64,000 nucleotides of DNA from Metopolophium dirhodum (GCF_019925205.1 NC_083568.1:10104393-10168392), one strand, 5' to 3'. Positions 1 to 13,849 are shown, counted from the first letter of the stretch. The notes: a model not told the origin generated them from the sequence alone. Translations and numbers: made by a program.

Positions 1-163
1 CCTATATAGAAAACCTAAAAATATTATATGTAAACATTTTAAATAGGTTGAATCACTTTGAGCAGCCCTGTATAATATATAGTAATATATGAAAGGATAA
101 AAGCTCAACAAAAAATCCACATAAAAACAATCACCTATTTTTGTAAAACACTTTCTGAAAAGT

Positions 164-1480
164 GAAAAGTTTGTTTTCTGATGTACAATGTATGTGCCGC
201 TACGATGTGTATATCTACGGCGTTTACGGCTGCAGCCTGCAAGTCTGAGTGAATGCATTCCGCTGCGATCAGCTGTGGGAATGGGACCGATCATTCATCG
301 TTGATAATATAATATATACGTGTTTCGGGGCGACCACGCGGTAAGTTTTATGGGAAAACGAAAATATAGGTGAGTACGAAAAAATAACTATACATATAAA
401 AAACATGTGAAAACATCGATATCGGATCGTAATCATACCCACACGACCGCGATGCAGTGTACCTATACATCAACACATGCACCATTTTAAATCATATTTG
501 ATATTATACTGACTATTTATATACATAAAAAAAAATAATTGACTCAAGTTAATAAGTTAGTTGTTAGTTTCCATAAAACTATTAACTTAACTGAGTCGAA
601 AAAAAATTAGGATAACTATACTAACTTTAAACTTGTTAAAATGTTTTCAATCATCTTAACTTAACTGAGTTGAAAATTATCATTAACTTTCCCAGACTTG
701 CTAAAAAGTTTGTTTTCTGATGTACAATGTATGTGCCGCTACAATGTGTATACCAACGGCGTTTACGGCTGCAGCCTGCGAGTCTGAGTAAATGCATTCC
801 GAGGCGACCTGCTGTGGGGATGAGACCGTCATTCATCGTCGATAATATTATATATATATACGTGTTTCGGGGCGACCACGTGATAAGTTTTATGGGAAAA
901 CGAAAATATAGGTGAGTACGAAAAAAAATTTGCATATAAAAAAACATGTGAAAACATCGATATCAGATCTTAATCATACCCACACGACCGCGGCGCAGTG
1001 TACCTATACATCAACATATGCACCATTTTAAATCATATTTGATATTATACTGACTATTTATATATATAAAAAAAATAATTGACTCAATTTAATTGTAAGT
1101 TCCCATAAAACTATTAAATTAACTCGGTCGAAAATTATCATTAACTTGCCCAGACTTGCTGAAAAGTATGTTTTCTGATGTGCAATATCTATATGCTCCT
1201 ACAATAATGTACGTACGGCGTTTACGGCTGCAGCCTGCGGGTCCGAGTAAAATATGCATTCCGAGGCGATCGGCCGTGGGGATGAGACCGTCATTCATCG
1301 TCGATAATATTATATATATATACGTGTTGTGTTTCGGTGTTGTGACCACGCGGTAAGTTTTATGGGAAAACGAAAATAGGTGAGTACGAAAAAAAAAACT
1401 ATTCATATAAAAAAACATGTGAAAACATCGATATCGGATCGTAATCATACCCACACGACCGCGCAGTGTACATATTATGC
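164..1480. repeat. Three-copy direct repeat block
   Basis: Three divergent direct copies lie at about 164-680, 681-1132 and 1133-1480. Each runs from a GTTTTCTGATGT-type start, through GGCGTTTACGGCTGCAGCCTG, to ACATGTGAAAACATCGATATC and CCCACACGACCGCG. The anchor GGTGAGTACG recurs with GTGAGT beginning at 370, 912 and 1380, so the spacing is 542 and 468 bp. A second donor-like site, GTAAGT, is kept in copies 1 and 3 but is GATAAG in copy 2. The joints between copies hold TTAACTTAACTGAGT stretches. There are no transposon ends or target duplications, and the open frames crossing the block differ between copies, so it is not read as coding. It could be a tandemly duplicated first exon with its promoter, or an unclassified satellite-like repeat. 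Confidence 0.85.
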
Positions 1481-4400
1481 GTCGCATTATAATACCACAC
1501 GAGGACTGCATTCTTACTTTTATGACGTTCATTAATGAAATCCGTGCGATGGCATCGATATATATATATATAATATGTATCGTAACGTACATATTATATT
1601 ATTATATTTTTAATATCGATTTCTCGGTTTCCGTCGCCAATTAGGCTGCAGCCACTACTGATGCTGATACGGTCGTATAATGTAATACGCATATAATAAT
1701 ATAATACCGTAGGTTATATTATTTTATACGCATAAAGGTGTTTGTTTCGAGGTTTTTTCGTATCCCCTTTGTATAATATGTACATATATTGATAGGTGTG
1801 AATTTACGATTTGTCATAAAAATTTCGATTGCGGCCGGAAATTATTATACGCGCGCGGCCGTTTACGATCTCGACGCGTACATTATAATATATATATATA
1901 ATATCAAATAGGTTGCAGGACATCACGTTTCGGATGCAGTCCCGTAGATGGAAAAAAAAATAATAAAATAATAATTATTTGATATAATATAATATAAGGA
2001 AACGAGAAACAATTCCTAATCAGCCGTCGTCGTCTGCCGTTATATTAGGTACCCACCTGTATACCTCTATAACATGATATCGTATTATTATACCCACAAA
2101 TATATATAGAGGCAGCGTTTCGAATAAATTCAAAACGACGGTCGTTAAATTAATAAAAATAAAAACTTAACCCCGCGAGCGTCTTCGTCCGGACGTGGTA
2201 GTATATTGACTCTCGGCCAGACAGCGAGTCACCGAATTGTCGTGTGTGTGTGTGTGTATTTAAGACCGCAGACCGTTTATCCTTCAACTTGTTGTATGTG
2301 GGGAAACTGCGTTATAATCATATATAGAGGTACCTACGTCGTTTTTACAGCCGTATCGCATACGCATGTATATATAAACCGTGTTCGATATAATGTAAAA
2401 AAAAAATTATAATATAGCCGCCCGCGCCGCGCTCCCATAATATGTAGGTAATATACAATATTGTGTAATCGTGGTTTTCTCGATTTTTACGGTCACAATC
2501 ACTATTATAATATTACCTACCTACACGTATATTGGTCCATAAAAAAAAAAAATTCGTCAACTCGGTATCATTTTATTATTATACTCAGACGCGTAACTGC
2601 AGCAGTGTAACATTATAATATTATTGTACCTATACATAAATTAATGTAAAATGTATACGCTTTGCCCTGGCGTATCCCTCGATGCAGTGGTGCGACCCGC
2701 GAGGTTTTTATTGCGAAAATTACGAGCTTCCGAAAACACTAAAATAATCAATAGACAATATAATATTAAATACGCGCAGTAGTGTCGATCGTATCGTCGA
2801 TATACCCACCTATTAAATTGTATTATTAACAAGGTATATATATCCTACGACGACGACGTCGATGTTGACCGAAATTTAAGTACGGTTTTTACGGTCCAAG
2901 TTTCCGGCGTGACTAATGACGTCGACTCCGAATCTCTGTCGTTTATACGTTTTATTTTTTACGCTGCGATCCCATTGCAAACGCATTACACGTAATCGCG
3001 AGCGACGACGAAAGACATAATATTATTATACCTAATATGATATTATTATATTATTTACTGGCGATAAACGCTAATTCAACTCACTAAAATATCTTCTCGT
3101 ACGGGCAGACGTCTCTATATATACGCACAGAGTAGCACGCTACTTTATTCGTAGCGATTGACTAGCGTCGCTACCGTATGTTATGAATGTACAGTGTACA
3201 CCCTGCAAACCCATATTATTTCGTATCGCAAAATATGAGAAACAGTATAATAATATTAAAAGATATATTTTATTACAATAGTCATACGACGCGGCCGACG
3301 ACTTGATTGAAAAAATGTCACACTATACTTTAGTCACATCCCGTCCAGTGACCAGATGCCGTAGTACTTGTATACCTACTATAGCTATATGTATAGAAAT
3401 TTTCAATGAGACATTTGTGACGTGTCACACTTTTCAGACGTTCGTCACACAATTTTACGGAAAATACATGACATATAATATTATATGAGATACTCAGATA
3501 CGCATAATATATATGGAAAGAACAAGCCTGCCGTCTGAAAATAGTGATGAGCGTAAACAAGTATAATAACGAACGAATAAGTGAATTAATCGAATACATT
3601 GTTTAAACATTAAGCGTTAGAAGGAGCGCACTAATTAATTATTAAAAAAAAAAACTCAGCTGTAACGCTGGTGGGCTTCATTTTTTGAGAAGACGTACCT
3701 ACCTAAGTATGACGTAAAATGTAATATCAAAAAAAAAAAAAAAAACTATTATTCTAAACTGTTGTATTATAGTAAATTCCGGTCGCCGAGTACCTATACG
3801 GACGTCCGATCTTCGGTCTGAAGTATTCTGAACACATTTTTTTCTACGGATTGTAACGCGTGGGCCGCTCGCAGCAACGTCGTCTCTTTGTCAACGAATA
3901 TCGAACAAATAATAATATACTAAAATATACTATTTTTGTTCAGCACGACCATCACACGGTCGAGGAAAACATCATGTGTCGACGCCCCAACATTTGGGCC
4001 AAATCAATCCTATTATACGAAACATGTGTTATAATATTTCTTGATGAATACCTACATTATGTATTGATATCAAAAATTATAGTACCAGACACCAGTCGTG
4101 CATGCATGCGTGTACCCCATTATTATTTCCCGATTTATTACTATATACATCAAACGATTTGTGCAATGCAACTGTTAAAAAATCAGTACAGGTAATACAA
4201 TAAAAATAAAATCGAATTATCCGCATAACGTGAACCGAACATTAGGCTTGTTGGTAAACTAATTTTCTATAATAATATACATATAATATTATATTATCTT
4301 GGTTAGCTATTATGCTAATAATTTAGCTGGTTTAATTTTCTATTGTAATAAAATTTAGATTTTATATACTATAATTAATTTGAAAACTAATAGGGACGTT

Positions 4401-5886
4401 ATATATAATTCATGATTATACGCATTATGCATAGTATAATATCGTCTCTAACTGTGTTTAAAATTGTCAACCAATTTAAAAACTATTTGTTTAATCACGC
4501 TGTATAAAATGTACGATGGTTTTAAATAAAAATAAACAAGTTAATAATATAATAATATATTAATTTGTTTATTATTATCATAATTTAATAATTTTGTAGA
4601 TAATAATAATATAACAGTACGAACATTACCTATAAATTATAGAAGAGCGTGCACCGAGAATGAATATAATATTATAGACTATAGTTACATATTTTCAACA
4701 AAATGGACAGTTATTGTATAATACATTCATGTACTTTCAGATTTGAAAGTTTCACCTAGGTAGTAGGTGGTAATTAAAAAAAATAACGAACCATTTATTC
4801 ACTAAGTTAAGCTTGACTTTTGTCCATATTATTTTTAAACTTTAAGATAAATATATTATTTGTTAACTATTAGCTTAATTTTTTTCATTCTTGTATTATT
4901 CTATAGTGTAAACATATTATAGGTATACCAAATTATTGTTTCAATTCATGTTTTGTTTAGTGTTTAACGAGTTCTCATTAAACATATTATATTATTACAT
5001 TATTTAATATTATTACATACATTTAATAAAAAAAACCTAATAAAACTGAAAATATCTGATAATTTATAAATAATTTTGAACTGATAACAACTGTAATAAC
5101 GGCAGCAGCAGCAGCAGCGGTATAATATAATATTATTTTGAACGCATACCAATATAGGTTTTTATAATATGGACCGCTATATAGTTATGGAGTAATTAAA
5201 ATAAATATACGTCGTAATAGAATTACTATAATTTTAATAAAGGTTCGATGATAAAAACATAATATCATATTCGGTGATAATTATATTGTGATAATAAATT
5301 ATAACGAAACTAATAACGTGTTGTTTTTCGTTTGGATATTTAATACCTTATTATAGAATATTAATTATCTATATTATTATTATTATTATTATTATATTAT
5401 GATATATTGTATGCAGCCGCTCGGAAATTGTGATGGACTGTGTAATGTGCATAGCAGCTCTCTCCGAAGCCTGAGCGTATATATTATCGGCTGGCGAAAT
5501 TAACGACCAAAGCAATAACTCTATAAATCCATAATTAGTTTGAATCTCCTTATCACGGGAGTTCGGTAATATCATATAGGTATGTTATGCGTTTGTGTGT
5601 GTACAATTTTATAATAAATTATTACACATTATGTATGTGCAACGTGTGTCTGGGAGCGCGTGTGTGAGCGCGAGTTTTATCATTTAAGTGTTGATAATTG
5701 GTCCAAATCAAAGTTTAACGGATGTACGGTTCGTAGGTCAGGGGAACGATTATTATATACGCATACACATTTATCTATATATTTATACATTTTTTATTTT
5801 TTTTTTATTAATGACCTGTTTACTGTTGGTTCTGTTTTATTAATTATTACACTTAATGAATTATAAAATTGCTATCGGACTGGTAT

Positions 5887-5895
<9 letters not shown>
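1481..5895. other. No gene recognised (AT-rich, mixed)
   Basis: Single-copy-looking DNA with scattered CpG-containing stretches up to about 3900, then strongly AT-rich DNA. It holds homopolymer runs (an A run near 3729-3746), a short CAG run at about 5104-5118 and a TTA microsatellite at about 5372-5398. No open frame with convincing splice context or recognisable protein motif was seen on either strand. Confidence 0.5.
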
Positions 5896-5919
<24 letters not shown>

Positions 5920-6238
5920 GCCGTATACGTATATAACGCTAACGCACACACACGTGTGTATATATATATATATGTATATAACATTATATATGAATCGACG
6001 TGTTGTTTGTAGTTGTGGCCGAGAGGATTGCTCCTTCAGAACTTCGCGGGGCGTCCTTATCGTGTTTTCTACGGAAGCCGAGCAGACACGACTAAATACG
6101 TAGGTAGAATAATATAATAATGATATTTTACGAGTACCTATACCTTTTCAATAAATGGATTAGTTATTTTTTTTATTTTTTTTTAAATATGTATCACTCT
6201 TCGGCCACGTGCAATAATATTACAAATATAAACACACG

Positions 6239-6280
<42 letters not shown>
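5896..6280. repeat. CA microsatellites
   Basis: Two pure (CA)n runs, at about 5896-5919 and 6246-6280, flank a less pure TA/TG stretch at 5955-5975. The moderately CpG-containing sequence between them (6000-6100) shows no recognisable gene. Confidence 0.9.
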
Positions 6281-6282
<2 letters not shown>

Positions 6283-6453
6283 ATTAGAGAATAATACATA
6301 TTATTATTTTGTTTTCTCGTTACTTGTTAGCCATTGGTATAGGTACTATTGGTAAAGGTATTTGTACTGGAGATTAAACATAAATCTACAACCTTTTCAA
6401 ACCTGTACGGTACATATGATACACAGCGGATTGAAAAAGAGAAATCCAGCATA

Positions 6454-6532
6454 CAGAATGGGCACGTAATTTTGTTTTTTTCACTCCACTAGAATAACAA
6501 TATACGCAGGAAAAACGTGCTGACCCACTCTG
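6454..6532. mobile_element. 79-bp TA-flanked mini inverted-repeat element
   Basis: The sequence starts CAGAATGGGCACG and its complementary end reads CAGAGTGGGTCAGCACG, so the two ends form an imperfect terminal inverted repeat of about 15 bp. TA dinucleotides flank both ends (6452-6453 and 6533-6534), as expected for Tc1/mariner-type target duplication. It has no coding capacity. The terminal CAGAGTG resembles the ends of the larger elements at 38299-39718 and 59375-59998. The call rests on the ends alone, so chance remains possible. Confidence 0.5.
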
Positions 6533-6534
6533 TA

Positions 6535-9500
6535 TATTATGTACCAGTGATATTTTATATATATAGTTTTTTTTAATTCCGCTTTTGGATTGATTTTATT
6601 TTTTTATCAATATTACTCATTTGTTTTTATTATTTAAATATTTTCAGTTAGTAGAATGATTTCTTTTCAAAGCGCATATAAATTACTCGAATTCTAAATC
6701 ACCAAACAAAATCTTGTATTAAAATATTATTACCTATATATATATATATATATTATATTTATTAATTATTAAATACATATTACTGAAAAACGACGCACAT
6801 GACGGTTTAAGTTCACTGCCTATAAAATCTATAAATATATGGTATTCAGGAAAACTATATCTGGTATTAATTATGCTCAATTTAAAACTATAGTTTATTT
6901 ATTTTGAGCGTTTTATTTGTGAAAAAAACTGTGCTTATTAACAGTGTATTATTATTCATAATAGATAATATATAATATCGAGTGGACTACAGACTCTAAT
7001 TCACAGTTTATTTAATTTATTAAATATAGACGTATTACTTTATTAGCCGAGCAAAGAGGACCGCCGAAGAAACATATTATTAATAATAATTATGTTATCA
7101 TGCGGTATGTATATATTATAATATACCTACCAGCTAGTACCTATATTATATACGTGTCTGTATATTTATATTATATGGGTATAATAATTAATAATATCGT
7201 ACGTTATTGCATTCCAATTATAAGTGTTGTATTATTGTGCACGCTAGTATTAGAGAGGTGCATAAATACTAAATTTTATAGGGTGTTACCACTGGGTATC
7301 CTCCTTAATCTTAAGATTCATGTCAACTTATTTTTATTGTCACCTATCAAACCTATTTTTTTAACAAAAAATAATTGTAGATTGTAGATTTATTTCAATA
7401 AAATAAAAAAAAAATATATATTAAATTTGACTACCTAGTGATTATATATGTTAGTAAGACACCGTTACAAACAGGTATTGCACGTCGAAAAATGTTCATA
7501 AAAATCGAAATACCAAACGCTTTGCACCGATGACTAAATATTATTTTACTCCTTTCGGTATACGTCCACGGTGGATAACAGTTGATAAATACATATTTCA
7601 AATGAACCGAACCCCTTCTGCCGATACGTTCAACGGATTAACCATACATCAGCAGGGTCGTTCAAATTTGAGGATACAAAATAATGACATAATATAAATA
7701 TTACATTTTGTAACACAAAATTCAGACGATCCTGTGTATAATGCTATGCAGCGGCAGCGCGTCGAAAAAATTTACAATATTTCAGATTATTAATATACGA
7801 TAATATATACTCATATAGTATATACACTCATACAGCTATATTGGTATACTTACCTAACAATAATAATGTACAATAACCATCGACCTCAAAAAGTGCGCCG
7901 GCTCGCGATAATTATACCGCCGTCGTCGACATTCCTCGGATTTATATTGTATTATTACGACTTATAAGTTGTCGTCAATTACCACCTCATTGTGCTACCT
8001 ACAATACAATTATATAGGTACCTAAGTAGGAAGAACCATATTACGCCCATATACCTGTTTATAACACTATAATACCTGTCGCGGTTAATATTCCAAATTG
8101 GACGGTCACGAAAAGAAATCCATTAAATCACGTGCGCCTCAAGAAACTATATATTACGAGCGGATGGACCTGGTACATATTATAGCAAAACATAATTTCC
8201 CGTATTTTCATATTGCCCATACATGTTGGCAAACATTAATGGTCTCGCTTTAATGTGATAATAATAATAATAGTTAACTAATTACTAGCATTTTATGACG
8301 TTTAAACATAACATTCGCTCGTCCGAGAGTATATTATATAAAATATTATAGTAATATTATACAAGCAAACAAAGACGAGAGTTCCATATGTTTCATCAAC
8401 AAATAAGTTTAAAAAAAAAAATGTAAATCTCTTCTCCCCCCCCCCCCCCCTTTCAAACCACAGTTCCTTTTTATATCAGAAATTACCATCAGCCTATATC
8501 TGTAGATATTATAGTGTCGGGATCATCTCATATCACATAACATGTAACTATTTAAGCTGTGATTAATTACTCTTATAAGTACGAGACCCCGTCACGATCG
8601 AGGCCAGCCATACCGAGCAGCCAGCTGGAATTTTTTAACGACAGAAACGGAAAATCAATGATTTTTCTAAATGAAAAATAAAAATTGTCAATAAATATTG
8701 AAATCATTGTATATATAATAATAAACAGCCATTAATTCATTGTAAATTATATAGATAGAAAATAATTATATTTAAAAAAAATATTATGCAAAATGTACTC
8801 TCGAGTCGGGAGTCCTGCAAGCGGGTGTAATCATACTGCAGTTGTTGAAGATTTAAAGAAAAATATGATACAATATTATTATAAATTATAATTGTCGGGT
8901 TGTGATGAAACACATTTTAAACACTGTATAATATATTTACTGTATAGGGTTTTGATACACTTTATACACAATTATGTCGGTATTCTAGCATTGTCGTTTT
9001 TTGGGCTGTGCCCAGCTTTCATTTCAGAGGTACAGAGCAGCAAAGAGGGCATCCACATTTGGGGGGTGCAGGACGTGTTATTCAATGTACTCCAAGATCA
9101 CTGCAGATTACCCGTAATATTTTGTTAAAGACGAAATGTCGACGATGTAACTATAACGTCGTGTTCACATATCTACGTAATATTATTTTAATAATATGAT
9201 ACAGTGGGGTGTCGTCCGAAATCATGTCGTACATTTATTTTATGTGGGCACCTTCCTCCGACGATGCGGTAACTGGTATAATAATTGCGTTCATCTCGTG
9301 TGCGACGTATACTCGTATACTCGCGCATATTATTCTACATCACTATAGTATAATATACGCAGCCCTCGTGTACTCCACGTGAGGGGTGTAAGCAATATAA
9401 TATATATTATACCAGATACCATGTATAATAAGTATAATATTAGGTACGTATAATATTTCATCTTCACGATATACCTATTACCTATGCACAATAACGCGCG

Positions 9501-10139
9501 CTGTACAAATAATCGTTTAGTCACGACAGACGACGGCACACACATCAAAGAGGCTCGGCAGTGGTGTGAAGAGACCTATCAGTCATATAGGTAGGTACCT
9601 ACTATATTATATGATATTATTTTTGTACACGAGCCCGTGCGCGCACGCGCGCTTACAACCTCTTGGCGTCCGGTTAATTCTGACGCGATTGTCCGGCAGG
9701 TGTGAGCAGCCACCCACCACCCGCCAACCCTATACATATTATATAGGCATTAATATAATAAAGAGCGTGAAATAAATCACGGCCGCCGCCGCCGCTGTTA
9801 GATCATTATAACACTCGAGCATATTATTATTACGTATATCGGTATATTGTATGTTATATACTCGGGCAGCTCGCCGTTAATACGCGTACGATAATAATAA
9901 TATGTTATATTATATATGGGTTTATAGCAGGATATTACATCCTTTCAATTACGCCCGTCAATAATGTTAATAATCATAATAATATATAACGACTGCGACG
10001 ACGACTTTAACAATAATATACGTATAATAATACCTATATAGTATATACGTTGGTACCTGTAAAGCGACCGAATGTTGTTTTTTCAATTTTCTAACCGCTT
10101 TGATATATCGGTAAACCAAATTATGGTAATTGGCATAGC

Positions 10140-10144
<5 letters not shown>
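6535..10144. other. No gene recognised; contains a C15 tract
   Basis: AT-rich with many TA microsatellites. A pure run of 15 C lies at 8436-8450. A less AT-rich patch at about 8990-9130 has overlapping open frames in two frames on the plus strand, but neither resembles a known protein. At 9240-9800 there are CpG-containing stretches with GCGCGCACGCGC-type low complexity. Nothing further is supported. Confidence 0.5.
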
Positions 10145-10172
<28 letters not shown>

Positions 10173-10188
10173 CACACACACACACACA
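10145..10188. repeat. CA microsatellite
   Basis: A nearly pure (AC)n run of about 44 bp with one CC interruption. It lies about 110 bp upstream of the start-codon candidate at 10301. Confidence 0.95.
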
Positions 10189-10300
10189 ATATATAAATAT
10201 AATATACTTTTACGACGATGCAGAGACCGAGCGACGCGGAGAGCGCTCACGCGACCGGTTAATCAGAGTCCTATTGAACGCGTCCGCTGCTGCCGCCACA

Positions 10301-10351
10301 ATGGACAGTTTCTCCGGTGTCGGGCGAATATTATATTCACCCTATTTCACG
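10301..10351 (+). CDS. Candidate first coding exon, unknown product
   Basis: The ATG at 10301 sits in GCCGCCACAATGG, close to an ideal animal initiation context. It is preceded by about 90 bp of CpG-rich, 5'-UTR-like sequence (GCGACGCGGAGAGCGC). The frame reads MDSFSGVGRILYSPYFT and is followed directly by GTACGT, a usable 5' splice site, after codon 17. Without splicing the frame stops nine codons later at a TAG. No downstream exon could be assigned and the peptide is not recognised. It may be the first exon of a long-intron gene or a short upstream ORF. The evidence is start context plus donor only. Confidence 0.35.
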
Positions 10352-12204
10352 GTACGTCAGACTCATTTCAGAAACAATTAGGAACCCATTCACCGTGCCC
10401 TGGAAATCCGACCGCCGGACAATGCGGCAATTATATTTTGTAATTGCGCTCGTATACCCAACAATCGATTTATATATTATATTATTATATTATATACCTT
10501 ATTTTTTTATTATTATTATTATTATTTTCCTCGCTATCGTGAGCACACAGTCTCCGCGCTTATAATACCGTAGCGTGCGCGCTACTTAGGCCTATTATAA
10601 TATACGAGTCTCGTCGCGTATAATACCAATTTATATAACATTATAATGAAATATATTTAATACAGAGTGTGTACCTAAATACATAATATATTATAATTAT
10701 ATGTTTTTAAACGTGCCACACAAATAACGATTTTTCACGGTCGGCTATAGTATTGTCGGTACAGTGATATTATAATATATAATAAAAATAAAATAATAAC
10801 AATTATTATCGCGCGACGCTTATAAGATATTATAAATTATGATACATATAATAATTTTATTATTAAACAGATACCTACCCTAGTATACCCACTACCGCGT
10901 TTAGGAGGAGGTCACGTGGGCAGTGAATGTTTTGTGAACATTTTCAGACTTTTGAATTCTTCCATCCAGTTCAGCGTAAGTGAAACGATTACCACGTACA
11001 TTCGACAAATGTGTTGTACCTACTGCATATAGGTATCTACCTACCATATTATAATTAACAATCCTTATATCCTCCCTGAAACTTCGATATCCTAACCCAT
11101 CGACAATGCGATTTCGTTTAAGAATAAGTAGAATTAACCAGGCATAATACCATAAACCGCATAACACCGAATTCCACCCCCACAACCCGTCACACCGGGA
11201 CACTGATAATGCCTCAAATGCCTCCACAAACATGCCACTGAAAGAGACGCATCTGATCGTCTCCAAAAAGTCGGTCGATCGCGTAGGACTGGAATAACAT
11301 CACATCACGATTTCTATGCCGCGTGGGCGTGCGTTTAATGTATCGTCAGCTGGCCAATTTATGGGTCGTAATAATATTTGAACGTAAAAACCGTGTGAAA
11401 TATACACTATTAAAAGCGTGTAATATCATAAAAAAAAATCCATTAAATCTCTATAATAATGATACCGATGACATGATTATATTTTGTAAAAAAAAAAAAA
11501 TGCTTAAACGAGATAATCAATTGTGAATAAAAATTGTATATAAATAACTTAACGATAGTTCAAAAAAAAAAAAAAACCACATACAAGAGTGTTAAAAATG
11601 ACAAGGGGTCGAGGTATTCGGGGACATAAAAATACGATTATATCTTCAAAACGCGTGTTTAATGCACGTGCTTGGCACGACTGACAATACGTCGTAAGAT
11701 ACACTTTAATTATTTCGAAAAATTAAGGGGATTTCTCAATCTTTTTATTTATGAATCTGTTAAAAATATTTAAAAGTGTCGTGCAGTCAAAATGTATTGA
11801 ACTTGCATCCTAAAAATATAATATCCTTTTTCGTACACAATATTTATTTGGTTTTATCCCAATTGTAAGTTTGATGTAAATTGTTGATATCAAAAGTTCG
11901 TATTGCTCAGTAAAATTCGAAAACTCTTATAAATAAACAGCGAACTTGCAATAAATTATGAGAAAAACTAATCCAAAAATTTCAGCAATAAATCTAAACA
12001 CGCAAATTGTCCTGTACGTTTTGAAGTCTATAAGAAAAAGCTGACTGATGCCGTGAGCATATATACCTAGTGGCAAACTTCGTAAAAAAATTAGTATAAA
12101 AAAAAACCGTCCAAGTTCCGTCAAATGCTACGTCGTTACCAGCCATGTCCAATAACTCTGAATAATATACACACACTGATGAAATAAATAGCCGAATGTA
12201 CCTA
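10352..12204. other. No gene recognised
   Basis: AT-rich sequence with A runs at 11489-11500 and 11562-11576. A 121-codon minus-strand open frame covers 10901-11266 in a slightly less AT-rich patch, but no domain or splice context supports it. The stretch could be intronic if the exon candidate at 10301 is real. Confidence 0.45.
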
Positions 12205-12479
12205 CGTTTGTACGATTGGACGGCGCGCGGTAAAAGGGAATAAGTCAATTTTTATAAATAAAAATATATTTTTTGTATTGTAGGTAATTTTACGCTGGTT
12301 CGACTGGTGACACTGCAATTTGGCTATCTTTCTTTATAATGTTGTTAAGAATGAGATATCCAAATTTCAGTGTCACCAATCGACTCACCGTAAAATTACC
12401 TACAAAACAAAACAAAATATTTTTATTTATAAAAGTTGACTTATTCCCTTTTACCCACGCACTGTCCAATTGTACCACG
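12205..12479. mobile_element. Long palindromic MITE-like element (first of two)
   Basis: Left arm 12205-12323 and right arm 12360-12479 are inverted copies of each other at high identity. Examples are GTAAAAGGGAATAAGTCAA against TTGACTTATTCCCTTTTAC, and TAGGTAATTTTACG against CGTAAAATTACCTA. Only about 36 bp separates the arms, so a transcript would fold into a hairpin stem of about 120 bp. No transposase frame is present. The exact ends and any target duplication are unclear, because the right end abuts a second palindrome. Confidence 0.85.
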
Positions 12480-12761
12480 AATTAAGAGATATACAGGATA
12501 CCGAAGGAACGTGTGATAAGTGAAGCCCGAACCCTTCTCACTGTTAATGGCATGACAAATAGCGCTTTATATAGGATTGTTCTGTGTTAACCGGGAGAAT
12601 AATGAACTTTATTGTCATTTAGCTCCTTATTTTCTCGGTGAACATAGAACAATCCTATATGAAACGCTACTTGTCATGCCAAACAGTGAGAAGCGGGCGG
12701 ACTCGGAAAAACATTGATAAGACCTTTCCGTTCCGCATCCCGTACATATCTTATTCGTGGT
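12474..12761. mobile_element. Long palindromic MITE-like element (second of two)
   Basis: Left arm 12474-12610 and right arm 12628-12761 form a second, unrelated inverted repeat. It begins ACCACGAATTAAGAGATAT and ends ATATCTTATTCGTGGT, and internally carries CTTCTCACTG against CAGTGAGAAG and ATAGGATTGTTCT against AGAACAATCCTAT. The loop is about 17 bp. Its left end overlaps the right end of the preceding palindrome by about 6 bp at TACCACG, so the two hairpins are joined end to end. Confidence 0.85.
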
Positions 12762-13516
12762 TTGTGCTGTAATTTTTGAAAAGGTGCAGACCGTCAAATC
12801 TGTTTGAAAAAAAAAAACCGCCTTATTCGGGGGTTTGCGGGGAGGCGTTGCGGTGCATGACAATATATTATAAGTGGCTATTACTTGAACAAATATTATA
12901 CAAAAACGCGTTATATCGTTGCAGAAAACACCAAACCACGCCGACTGGACATAATATACGCGCTTACCGATACAGGTATATATGGGCTGCAGTATAAAAA
13001 TATATTAAACGTTTAAGACGATATAGGAGCAGATGATTTCGGAACGATTTGTTACCGAAATTCGTAGAGGGCCCCGACGCCCGGTGCCTCGGGGGGGGGG
13101 GGGGGGATTTTTTTTTTATGTATAATATTATTATTTTATTATTACCTCTTATATATAATGCGTCCATACCGCTGTGCGAGGCGTATTGTTACACTGAGTT
13201 TATATAATGCTAATAATGCAGGCTAGTGGCTGCGGCGGAAAACCGCATAATTCACGAGATCGGCAGCCCGTGGTGTCACCGCGAGTCCTGCTGCAACTGC
13301 GGCTCGATATAGTTTTTATTACACACATATTACCTGTACCTATATATATGACATTATGTGCACCGGTCAAAGCGCCTCCGAATTCCACTGTATATGTAGG
13401 CAAAGGAATTATATTATACGCCCGTCGTACATATAATATAACAAGACGAGCGTAGTGCGTATAATAATATACTTTCGAGATTTATTTTCGGCGCACAATG
13501 CATATAATAATATAAA

Positions 13517-13547
<31 letters not shown>

Positions 13548-13559
13548 TATACGAACGCA
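12762..13559. other. No gene recognised; G16 tract and TAA microsatellite
   Basis: Mixed composition. A run of 16 G at 13091-13106 is followed directly by a T run, and (TAA)n lies at 13516-13546. The stretch at 13220-13320 is less AT-rich and CpG-containing, with open frames on both strands, but no protein is recognisable. Confidence 0.5.
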
Positions 13560-13807
13560 GCACGCGCGCGACGATTCCGGGTAGTATATTATTTGCCTTA
13601 AATCGGCGTAATGTTGTCCTGGACGCGCGGGCTGCCCGGCCAAGATTATTATTATTATTGTATTTTTTTTTTTCATTGTGCTCGACACTCGCGGGTCAGG
13701 TCAATGAAATTTCCATATTGTACGCGTTGTGTACACAAGGCGGCGGGCCGCGGCAGCTGATCTCGTTGGAAATTTGTTACAAATGACTTTTCGAGAGACT
13801 CGCGCGG

Positions 13808-13849
<42 letters not shown>

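Noticed and set aside
164..1132. LTRs of a retrovirus-like element
   Set aside because: Direct copies exist, but there are three of them, contiguous, with no gag-pol sequence, primer-binding site or TG...CA ends.
10901..11266. 121-codon minus-strand frame as a gene
   Set aside because: No recognisable domain, no splice or start context, and long frames are expected by chance in a few less AT-rich patches.
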